Both the position numbers and the translations under genes were made by a program. This document shows positions 44,304-51,653 of a stretch of 64,000 bases of DNA, piece by piece (the first letter of the stretch is position 1; the number at the start of each line of letters is the position of its first letter). Source of the stretch: Bin18 sp965200355 (GTDB lineage Bacteria > Desulfobacterota > Binatia > Bin18). A model generated the notes under the pieces. The model made no database searches and had not been told where the DNA came from. It saw only the letters and a list, made by a program, of their open reading frames with translations. Where the stretch lies: NCBI GenBank assembly GCA_965200355.1, contig OZ241351.1:186001-250000 (forward strand), written 5' to 3'.

Positions 44304-45218
44304 ATGAGAGCGCGCATTATCTCACTCCTGCCCAGCAGCACGGAAATTATCTGTGCCCTGGGTCTGCTCGAGCGTCTTATCGGCATCTCTCACGAGTGCG
44401 ACTATCCCTCGGACGTTATCGGGCTTCCCGTCTTGACCGAACCCAAACTTGATCCCCGCGGAACCAGCGCTGACATCGATACCCGCGTCCGCCAGATCGT
44501 GCAGGAGGGGTTGAGCGTCTACCGCCTACAGACCGAGACATTACACCGGCTGAAGCCGGACCTCATCGTGACTCAGGACCAGTGTGAGGTGTGTGCGGTT
44601 TCCCTGCCTGAGGTTGAAAACGCGGTGCAGTGTTTTCTGACACCGGACGTCACCGTCGTCTCGCTCAGACCGGAGAAACTCGGTGATATCTGGACCGATA
44701 TCCGTCGGGTCGCCCAGGCCACCAATCGAGAAAAAGCCGCAGAGACACTGATCGAGAACGCACAAGAACGGCTCCGAAAAATCTCATCACAGACCCGGCA
44801 TTTGCCCCGTCCGCGCGTGGCTTGCCTGGAATGGCTCAATCCCCTCATGGCGGCCGGCAACTGGATACCAGAACTAGTGGATATTGCCGGCGGGGAGTAT
44901 GGGCTGGTCGAGGCTGGGGCGCATACTCCAACGATGACCTGGGAGACTCTGGTTGCCTACCAGCCGGAGGTCATCGTTATCACCCCGTGCGGCTTCAAAA
45001 TCCCGCAGTCGCGGGCGGACCTGCCACACCTGACGGCCCATCCAGCCTGGCAAGCGCTCCCGGCCGTGCAGCACAAGCGGGTGTATGTGGCGGACGGCAA
45101 TGCGTATTACAACCGGCCCGGTCCGCGCATTGTGGAGAGCGCGGAAATCCTGGCCGAGATGCTGCACCCAGAAGTCTGCGCCGGCCTGGCGGTGCCGGGC
45201 TCCTATATACGGGTCTGA
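44304..45218 (+). CDS. Cobalamin-binding, BtuF-like periplasmic-fold protein
   Basis: 304 residues from the ATG at 44304, with AAAGGAG upstream though 10 nt or so away. It matches the BtuF/TroA-type binding fold: MRARIISLLPSSTEIICALGLLERLIGISHECDYPSDV, TQDQCEVCAVSLPEV, CLEWLNPLMAAGNWIPELVDIAGG, and VIVITPCGFKIPQSRADL. No signal peptide is visible, so it may be a cytoplasmic or cofactor-trafficking version. It would suit a host with several B12 enzymes, such as the Ecm mutase at 51.6 kb. No ABC transporter genes are adjacent. Confidence 0.82.
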   Translation: MRARIISLLPSSTEIICALGLLERLIGISHECDYPSDVIGLPVLTEPKLDPRGTSADIDTRVRQIVQEGLSVYRLQTETLHRLKPDLIVTQDQCEVCAVSLPEVENAVQCFLTPDVTVVSLRPEKLGDIWTDIRRVAQATNREKAAETLIENAQERLRKISSQTRHLPRPRVACLEWLNPLMAAGNWIPELVDIAGGEYGLVEAGAHTPTMTWETLVAYQPEVIVITPCGFKIPQSRADLPHLTAHPAWQALPAVQHKRVYVADGNAYYNRPGPRIVESAEILAEMLHPEVCAGLAVPGSYIRV

Positions 45219-45298
45219 GCGGGCCGCAGAGCCCCCCCACCCTGGCCCTCTCCCGCAACGGGCGTGGCCAGAAGACGTGTCCCTGCGCGGTGTTCCGC

Positions 45299-45640
45299 TC
45301 ACTCGCTGGGATCAAGCATCTCGATCTTGCCGGCCCGAAAATCCTGGCCGCGTTCTTTGACCATATGCGGGTAGCTGTGATAGAACTGCCCGCCAAGCCG
45401 CAGGAAGGATTCCACTTCGGTCTCTTCAAGATCAAGGTCTTCAATCGCGCGGGTCGCAGCCGCCTGACTGGTCGTGTTGACTAAAACGTCAAAAATCAGT
45501 TGGCTTTCCGCGATCTGGAAATCCTCGCGTCCCGGCAGCGCGTCCCGGTTCTGCATACTCTGGGGATGGTTGTCCAGAAGATAGCGGAGCGCCTTGAGCT
45601 CATGCCGCTGTTGATCCAGCTTTCTGATTTTTTCAGACAT
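45299..45640 (-). CDS. Small conserved-looking protein, unknown function
   Basis: 113 residues, no signal peptide or membrane helix, charged and helical. It begins MSEKIRKLDQQRHELKALRYLLDNHPQSMQNRD and ends FYHSYPHMVKERGQDF...IEMLDPSE. I do not recognise the family. A GAGGTGA-like site precedes the ATG. It is divergent from the MoaB-type gene across 68 bp. Confidence 0.6.
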   Translation of the reverse strand: MSEKIRKLDQQRHELKALRYLLDNHPQSMQNRDALPGREDFQIAESQLIFDVLVNTTSQAAATRAIEDLDLEETEVESFLRLGGQFYHSYPHMVKERGQDFRAGKIEMLDPSE

Positions 45641-45708
45641 GGCGAGTCACCTCTGTATATGGCCTGCGTCGTTCACTCTTGGCGTGAACTAGTATATACA
45701 CAGGAGCT

Positions 45709-46224
45709 ATGGCTTTCACAGAGCATAAAAAAACCCAGCGGACGGTCCGGTGCGCCGTGATCACCCTGAGCGACACCCGGACCGAGGAGACGGATACGAG
45801 CGGTCAGCGCATTCAAGCCCTGCTGGCTGAGCAGGGTCAGCCGGTGGTTGCGTATCGTATTCTGAAGGATGAACCAGAGCAGATTACGGCGGCCGTACAG
45901 GCCCTGCTGGACCAGCCCGAGGTTGACGCCATTATCACCACCGGCGGGACCGGTATTGCGCCGCGCGATACCACCTTCGAGGCGATCCAGGGTCTGCTCG
46001 AAAAAGAACTCAGCGGCTTTGGCGAGATGTTTCGGATGCTCAGTTACGCAGACATTGGCGCAGCGGCCATGCTGACCCGCGCCACCGCCGGGGTCGCGCA
46101 GGGGAAAGTCATTATTGCCCTGCCCGGTTCAACCGGGGCGGTCGAACTGGGCATGACCAAACTGGTCTTGCCGGAACTCGGCCATATGATGTTCCTGCTC
46201 CGGGGGAAACGCCATGCACATTAA
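45709..46224 (+). CDS. MoaB/MogA family molybdopterin adenylyltransferase-like protein
   Basis: 171 residues of the MoCF_biosynth fold. Visible: AVITLSDTRTEETDTSGQRIQALLAEQGQPV, DAIITTGGTGIAPRDTTFEAI (the TTGGTG loop that binds molybdopterin) and a closing IIALPGSTGAVELGMTKLVLPEL. It adenylylates molybdopterin before molybdenum insertion, in the cytoplasm. CAGGAG precedes the ATG. It overlaps the MoaD-MoaE fusion gene by 11 nt. Confidence 0.92.
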   Translation: MAFTEHKKTQRTVRCAVITLSDTRTEETDTSGQRIQALLAEQGQPVVAYRILKDEPEQITAAVQALLDQPEVDAIITTGGTGIAPRDTTFEAIQGLLEKELSGFGEMFRMLSYADIGAAAMLTRATAGVAQGKVIIALPGSTGAVELGMTKLVLPELGHMMFLLRGKRHAH

Positions 46225-46930
46225 ATTACGCTTTTTTGCCTCGCTCCGAGAGCGGCTCGGTCGCAGCGAAGATAGCTGTGAGGTACCGGAAGGGGCCACG
46301 GTCAGAACGGTCTGGGAAGCGCTCAAACACGAGCAGCCGGCCTTGGTTGAGGTTGAGCCTTCGCTCGCCTTTGCCGTCGCCCAGGAATACGTTGATGGCG
46401 ATCATCCCCTGCATGATAACGATGAGCTGGCTTTTATCCCGCCGGTCAGCGGCGGTGCGCTGACCGACCGTCGGCTGTCCTGTCGGATCACGCAGGAGCC
46501 GCTTCGCCTGGACGAGTTGACCGCCTTTGTGGCCGACCCCGGCGCCGGCGCACTAGCAACATTTGTCGGCATGACCCGAGACACCAATGAGGGCCGGCGG
46601 GTCATGCGGCTGGAATACGAATGTTACCCTGGCATGGCCGAAAAAGAGATGGAGAAGATCGGGCGAGAGGTCCTGGAGCGCTGGCCGGTGAAAAAAGTCG
46701 CCATGCTCCACCGGCTGGGTCGGGTCGATATTGGAGAGGCCAGTGTGGCCATCGTCGTGTCTTCCAGCCACCGCCACGCCGCGTTTGAGGCGTGCCACTA
46801 CGCGATCAATCAGCTTAAGGAAACCGTCCCGATCTGGAAAAAAGAACGCTACGAAGGAGGCGAGGTGTGGATCGGCGCTCAGACGGGGAAAAACGGCACC
46901 CTCCACCCGAGCGGCAGCACCGAGCAGTGA
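46214..46930 (+). CDS. Molybdopterin synthase MoaD-MoaE fusion
   Basis: 238 residues. Residues 1-81 are the ubiquitin-like small subunit MoaD ending FIPPVSGG; residues from about 88 are the large subunit MoaE: LDELTAFVADPGAGALATFVGMTRD, YECYPGMAEKEMEKIG, HRLGRVDIGEASVAIVVSS, and PIWKKERYEGGEVWIG. Free MoaD needs its C-terminal Gly as thiocarboxylate; here GG (80-81) is internal and followed by ALTDRRLSC. As in mycobacterial MoaX, proteolytic cleavage after GG would be required. It overlaps the upstream MoaB-type gene. Confidence 0.92.
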   Translation: MHIKLRFFASLRERLGRSEDSCEVPEGATVRTVWEALKHEQPALVEVEPSLAFAVAQEYVDGDHPLHDNDELAFIPPVSGGALTDRRLSCRITQEPLRLDELTAFVADPGAGALATFVGMTRDTNEGRRVMRLEYECYPGMAEKEMEKIGREVLERWPVKKVAMLHRLGRVDIGEASVAIVVSSSHRHAAFEACHYAINQLKETVPIWKKERYEGGEVWIGAQTGKNGTLHPSGSTEQ

Positions 46931-46960
46931 TGCACCTCAGCAGGACTGGACGCGAGGCGT

Positions 46961-47818
46961 ATGACAATGGACATTCGGACGGTTGGGATCGTTGGCACAG
47001 GCCAAATGGGGAGCGGGATCGGTCAGGTAGCCGCCCAGGCCGGCCTGTCGGTGTTATTGTATGACATTAACCAGGCAGTCGTTGACCGGGGGCTGGGGAA
47101 CATTCAGAAAGGGTTGATGCGCCTGACGGACCGGGGCAGGTTGTCGCTCGATGAACAAGGTGCCATGCTCGGTCGTTTGCGGGGCACGGCCATCCTCGAA
47201 GACCTGAGCGGTGCCGATGTCATTATTGAGGCCGCTCCAGAAGACTCCGCCATCAAGGAGGATATTTTTCGGAAGCTCGACCATATTGCCCGGCCAGAGG
47301 TGATCCTGGCCAGCAATACCTCGTCCATCTCGCTGACCCAGCTCGGGGCGGTCACCACCCGACCGGAAAAAGTCATCGGGATGCACTTCATGAACCCGCC
47401 GGTCGTCATGCAGCTAGTTGAGATCGTGCGTGGTCTGGCTACCGCTGACGAGACCTATACCGCGATTGACGGATTAGCCAGAAAAATGGGCAAAACCACG
47501 ATTCAGGCCAAGGACTACGCTGGCTTTGTGGTCAACCGTATCCTGTTGCCCATGATTAACGAGGCGATCTATGCCTTATACGAAGGGGTGGGGGATGTAG
47601 AGGATATTGACCAGGGGATGAAGCTCGGCACCAACCAGCCCATGGGCCCGCTCGCCCTGGCCGACCTCATCGGACTGGACACCTGCCTAGCGGTCTTGGA
47701 ACGCCTGCACCACGGCTTGGGCGACGACAAATACCGCCCCTGCCCGCTGCTGCGCAACTATGTCGCCGCGCATTATCTGGGCAAAAAAACGGGCAAAGGC
47801 TTCTACGAATACCGCTAG
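46961..47818 (+). CDS. 3-hydroxyacyl-CoA (3-hydroxybutyryl-CoA) dehydrogenase
   Basis: 285 residues, the length of the short single-protein type. NAD motif VGIVGTGQMGSGIGQVAAQAG near the start, DVIIEAAPEDSAIKEDIFRKLD, SNTSSISLTQL, catalytic His region GMHFMNPPVVMQLVEIVRG, then NRILLPMINEAIYALYEGVG and the end GKKTGKGFYEYR. It interconverts 3-hydroxybutyryl-CoA and acetoacetyl-CoA. This could feed crotonyl-CoA into the ethylmalonyl-CoA route encoded further on. Same strand as the molybdopterin genes, 30 nt downstream. Confidence 0.9.
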   Translation: MTMDIRTVGIVGTGQMGSGIGQVAAQAGLSVLLYDINQAVVDRGLGNIQKGLMRLTDRGRLSLDEQGAMLGRLRGTAILEDLSGADVIIEAAPEDSAIKEDIFRKLDHIARPEVILASNTSSISLTQLGAVTTRPEKVIGMHFMNPPVVMQLVEIVRGLATADETYTAIDGLARKMGKTTIQAKDYAGFVVNRILLPMINEAIYALYEGVGDVEDIDQGMKLGTNQPMGPLALADLIGLDTCLAVLERLHHGLGDDKYRPCPLLRNYVAAHYLGKKTGKGFYEYR

Positions 47819-47824
47819 GGGTGC

Positions 47825-48991
47825 TTACAAGGCAGCCGCGGCCTCTTTGCAGGCGTCAATATACCCCGTCTCGGCTTGGGCGCATGCCTGGGCACGTTGC
47901 TGGTTGTCTGGATATAACGACAAGAGGACCTCGCCGGTCGCGGCGTAACACGCTGCTTTTGCAGCCTCGTCAAGCCGACGACAAAACGTCAGTCCACGCT
48001 GCGGGTCGGCATGGGTCAGAATAAAATCCTTCACCGCGCCAACAAGACAGGCGGTCGTCTGCTCTGGGCTGCCCTGCTGACACAGCGCCAGGGTCTTCTC
48101 GGCGTCACGTAGCGTGAACCCGCTCACATCCCGCCCCAGACTTTCGTGGCAAACAGACACAAACGCGGCCGGCGCGCCGGCGCACACCTGAAAAGCCCGC
48201 GCAAAATCGTGCTGCGAAAAAGCCAGGATGGCTGAGGATTGCATTCGGAAACAGGCTCGCTGGTAGGGTTCGTCCACCGCGTTACAGGGATACAAGGGGT
48301 CTTCCGGGCGGAGTAAGCTTCGGGGACGGTCGGCGTGGCCCTCATGGCCCTCCTGATGCGTATGATGGGGCTGAAGAAAGGCCACGACATTCTCCATGAA
48401 GACGCCGCTATAGCACGACTCGCGCTCCCAGGGCGAGGCTAAGGCATCGCAGCCCTCGAGCGCGGTGGGGAGTTGGTACTCAAAGTATAAGGTGAGACCG
48501 TGCCCCAGGCCATGCAGACATTGATACTGCAAAAACGTGGACTGCCACGCATCAATCTCCCTGGTACATACCGCGGCGATGGTGTCGGCCCGGACCTCGG
48601 GCAGACTGTGCAGATAGCCTTCCAGCACCCCGTGGTAACAGCCCGACCAGAATGTTTCCCGGCAGCGGGCAAATGCCTCGGCTACGTCTTTATAATAGGC
48701 GAATGAGGCCCGGCCGAGATGATGGGTGTAGGGATGGGCGTCACGCAGCACATCGGGGTCTTGCCGGGTCAGCGTATCCAGAGTGGCCAGGGCGTGTTCG
48801 GTGCCCTGGGTGCGCAAGATTTTTTCCAGCCCGGCATGATAACACTGCCGCTTCTGGGGCTGGTGTTGATGCTGACCGCACTGCCCCCAGAGTTGCTCGG
48901 CCGCATTCTTTTCCTGGGCAAAGCCCGGCGTGCCGAACAGGGCCAGGCTGACCCCACAAACGAGCAGGCGGCATAGGCATGATGGACGCAT
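47825..48991 (-). CDS. Cys-rich secreted protein, unknown function
   Basis: 388 residues from the ATG at 48991 (GGAGAG upstream), beginning with a signal peptide (MRPSCLCRLLVCGVSLALFGTPGFAQ). The mature part holds many Cys and His in motifs such as GCYHGVLEGYL, QCLHGLGHGLTLYFEY, SCYSGVFMENVVAF and YPCNAVDEPYQRACFRMQ. Cysteines are evenly spaced, suggesting paired disulfides in helical hairpin repeats or a metal/heme site. I have seen such CxHGxGH proteins unannotated in environmental genomes, and no function is known to me. The frame extends upstream into decayed duplicated DNA, which is not part of the gene. Confidence 0.75.
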   Translation of the reverse strand: MRPSCLCRLLVCGVSLALFGTPGFAQEKNAAEQLWGQCGQHQHQPQKRQCYHAGLEKILRTQGTEHALATLDTLTRQDPDVLRDAHPYTHHLGRASFAYYKDVAEAFARCRETFWSGCYHGVLEGYLHSLPEVRADTIAAVCTREIDAWQSTFLQYQCLHGLGHGLTLYFEYQLPTALEGCDALASPWERESCYSGVFMENVVAFLQPHHTHQEGHEGHADRPRSLLRPEDPLYPCNAVDEPYQRACFRMQSSAILAFSQHDFARAFQVCAGAPAAFVSVCHESLGRDVSGFTLRDAEKTLALCQQGSPEQTTACLVGAVKDFILTHADPQRGLTFCRRLDEAAKAACYAATGEVLLSLYPDNQQRAQACAQAETGYIDACKEAAAAL

Positions 48992-49015
48992 TTTTCTCTC
49001 CCGATTCTTTCTTAT

Positions 49016-49281
49016 AAGGGACAAGCTCTTGTCACACCGGGCAACCACAGGGGGTTGCCCCTCCCTGAGATGCGGGCCAATACTGAACACGCTCAAGTAG
49101 AGCGGAGAGCTTTTCAAAATCCTTCGGGGTGTCTCCCCGTGTAACGCCAGCCTACCGCAAATCTTCTGCATCGTCCTCGGGAATAAGACCGCTGACCACA
49201 ATGAACGCAGCTTGTCCAGAGTGGCCAGGGTGTGTTCGGTGCACTGAGTATGACCGCTGTGCCCATACTTTCTCCAGCCCC
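49016..49281. repeat. Mosaic of three decayed duplicated gene fragments
   Basis: 49016-49112 matches 50601-50697 (the 3' end of meaB and flank) with 4 differences in 97 bases. 49112-49201 matches 51734-51823 (3' part of ecm) at roughly 85 %. 49214-49248 matches 48777-48811, inside the neighbouring Cys-rich gene, with 3 differences in 35. All three are in the same orientation as the source. No intact gene results. Confidence 0.8.
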
Positions 49282-49305
49282 TATCTACCTAGATAGATAG
49301 GGGCT
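49276..49305. terminator. Perfect 12-bp hairpin at the end of the metallopeptidase gene
   Basis: AGCCCCTATCTA (49276-49287) pairs exactly with TAGATAGGGGCT (49294-49305) around CCTAGA. It covers the stop codon of the metallopeptidase gene and borders the duplicated mosaic. It may serve as a terminator although no T-run follows. Confidence 0.55.
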
Positions 49306-50476
49306 GTCCTCCAAGTCAAGCAGGTTAGGATTATTATGACCGTAGTAATCGTCCCGTCCGATGTCGATGGCTTGGGGTCGCCAAGGCTGGGACCCAGCGT
49401 ACATTAAATCTGTGGGGTCGTCTCCCACGTGGCCCTCTAGCACGTGGTTCGGCGCACCTCTGGGGACAGCACCAAGAACATGAAATATCTCATGGAGCAT
49501 CCCAAGCTCACGATAGCCTATAGTCGCGAGATTTGTGCTGAATACTTCGTCTGGACAGAGCGGAGAATTGAGGTACACAGCAGCAACGACGCCAAGCAGG
49601 TCAGGCGGCCACGCACCGCTCCCGCACGAGACCGTGCTTTTGCCGCCATAGTAGACCGCATAGATTTTATCCGGGGCCAAACGCCCGGCCTGTGAGAGTT
49701 CGAGTTCAATCTGATCTCTGATAAAAGCCCCCTCCGCATCCATTTGTTTATCTGTCAGCGCAAGCCTGAAGAATGTGATGTCGAGATTTCCTTGGAACGT
49801 GTCCAGGCGTAAGCGCTGGGAGACCTGAGAAGAAAGCCAGCGCTGGGTCGCCTCCATTGAGGTGGCAATGGTTCCATCGGTATCGAGACTTTCGTCTACG
49901 CCGTCGCTGGGCAGCACGTAGACAACGTGGACCTGGGCACCGCTGATATCGTCTGGCCGGTCGATCATCGACCGTAGGTTCTCTTGTAAGATACCGACCA
50001 TCTCAAAATGCTGCGTACTCTGATTCCACTCCAGCAGCGTGTCCTCCCTAGGGGCGGGGAAATCCTCGACTATGACCTGCGCCTCTACCCCGGTCAGAGA
50101 TTCCTCCCCGGTCGTCGTTACTGTGAACGTACTCTCTGCAAACTCTACGCCATTGTCATAGGCTCTAGCGGTGTGCTCTCCATCGCCCAGGTTGCCCCAA
50201 TTCCAGATGGCTACAAAGCCGACCTCCGCACTGGCGCAGGCACCCGCTTCTAAGACATCAGGCCGCTCACTGGCCGTACAGCAAGGGGATATGTTTCCCG
50301 TCGTCGTTGAAGACGATGGTCAGGTCTCCCTCGGCCTCACACTTCCAGCCCGAGATCACTCCGACGCCGGAGAGTTTGGCGCCGTTGCCGGGAATCTCTA
50401 ACGTGGCCGCGTGGACCAGCGACGGGGCTAGAAGAGCGAGACTGAAACACAAACGCATAAACAAAGACATACCCAT
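49285..50476 (-). pseudogene. Secreted zincin metallopeptidase-like protein, frameshifted
   Basis: Two frames form one gene of about 396 codons. The first (50476-50267) gives a signal peptide (MRLCFSLALLAPSLVHA) and a small domain ending HIPLLYGQ-stop. One base fewer near 50268-50272 continues in the other frame as YGSERPDVLEAGAC...GFVAIWNWGNLGDGEHTARAYD and VTTTGEESLTGVEAQVIVEDFPAP into the long second part. That part holds the zinc motif HEIFHVLGAVP (HExxHxxG) with DLMYAGS downstream, a metzincin-like pattern. It has lower GC than its neighbours. Frameshift or sequencing error; intact it would be an exported protease. Confidence 0.75.
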
Positions 50477-50616
50477 TCCTCCTCCTAAGAGTTTTGCCCC
50501 CTACAAAGCACACTACCCTTGCCTGTGTCCTCCCCAATTTTGGGTATTTTTTCGGAAAGAGACGAAATTTTTTGGAGGAGGGGGGGAGGGTGAAACGTGC
50601 AAGGGACAAGCTCTTG
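50477..50616. other. Intergenic stretch between metallopeptidase relic and meaB
   Basis: AT-rich upstream of the metallopeptidase, then the conserved 97-bp segment (from 50601) duplicated at 49016. A CCTCC...GGAGG imperfect inverted repeat with T-runs lies about 50530-50585 and may be a terminator. Confidence 0.4.
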
Positions 50617-51630
50617 TCACACCGGGCAACTACGGGGGGTTGCCCCTCCCTGAGATGCGGGCCGATACTGAACACGCTCAAGCAGAGCGGAGAGCTTGCG
50701 GATCACACTCCAGTCCGCGGGTTGCTGATTCCAGGCTGTACGCACCCCCTCAACGCCTCCCAGGGCGGCTAAGCCGCGTTGCCCGACCTCGTAGACGATT
50801 TCTCCCATCCCCCACTCCAGGTGCTGGGCCGCGCGTTTCTTGTCAAGACGAGCGGTCGCGTGGAGATGCTGCCAGTGGGCGTCAAGCGCCTGCTTGAGCG
50901 CGTCCAGATTCAGATTGGTTGCCGCGCTGACGGCCAGCACCGGGCTGTCCCAGGCTGCCGACTCAGGGGAGGCCGGCCGGCGGGCCAGGGCGAGCGCTGC
51001 CTGGGTATCGGACAATGCTTTTTGCGCCAGCGCCTGATTATCGGCCTTGTTCACCGCCAGAATATCCGGGATCTCCATCACCCCGGCCTTGATAAACTGG
51101 AGCAGGTCGCCGGAAAACGGCTGGACGACCAGGACGGTCGTATCGGCCAGGGCAGCAATATCAGTCTCGCTTTGACCCACGCCAACCGTCTCAACCAGGA
51201 GTACATCACAACAGTGGCGCAGCAGAAACACCGCGGTAAACGCCTCTCGGCTCAGGCCGCCCAGCCGCTCCCGGGCCGCGTAACTGCGGGCATAGACCTG
51301 GGCGGGCAATTGCATCCGGCCCCGGTCGCCCAAGAGCGCGCCGCCCGACGCTTTACTCGATGGATCGACCGCAATAATGGCGACCCGGCGGCCGGCCTGC
51401 ACCTGCGGCGCGATCAGCCGCGCGACCAGCGAGCTTTTGCCCACGCCGGGCGGACCGGTCAGGCCAACGACATGGGCCGAGGCGGGGAGCGTCGAGAGGG
51501 TATCCAGGAGGGTAAGCGCTTGGGCGCGGCGGTCTGGACGCCGGTCTTCGAGAAGATTGAGCGCCCGCGCCAGGGCCGGTCGATTAAAGTCCACCAGCGC
51601 GTCAACGGTGCTGTGGGGCGGGTGGGGCAT
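50617..51630 (-). CDS. meaB: MeaB/ArgK-type GTPase, mutase chaperone
   Basis: 337 residues from the ATG at 51630; the frame opens 15 codons earlier only through a tandem repeat. G3E GTPase motifs: GLTGPPGVGKSSLVARLIAP (P-loop), VAIIAVDPSSKASGGALLGDR, VGVGQSETDIAALADTTVLV, and NKAD. It protects and reloads B12-dependent acyl-CoA mutases. It directly follows the Ecm mutase gene on the same strand, so that is the probable partner. There is no clear ribosome site at this ATG. Confidence 0.93.
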   Translation of the reverse strand: MPHPPHSTVDALVDFNRPALARALNLLEDRRPDRRAQALTLLDTLSTLPASAHVVGLTGPPGVGKSSLVARLIAPQVQAGRRVAIIAVDPSSKASGGALLGDRGRMQLPAQVYARSYAARERLGGLSREAFTAVFLLRHCCDVLLVETVGVGQSETDIAALADTTVLVVQPFSGDLLQFIKAGVMEIPDILAVNKADNQALAQKALSDTQAALALARRPASPESAAWDSPVLAVSAATNLNLDALKQALDAHWQHLHATARLDKKRAAQHLEWGMGEIVYEVGQRGLAALGGVEGVRTAWNQQPADWSVIRKLSALLERVQYRPASQGGATPRSCPV

Positions 51631-51653
51631 GGCGAGTGGCGAGGAGCGGACCA

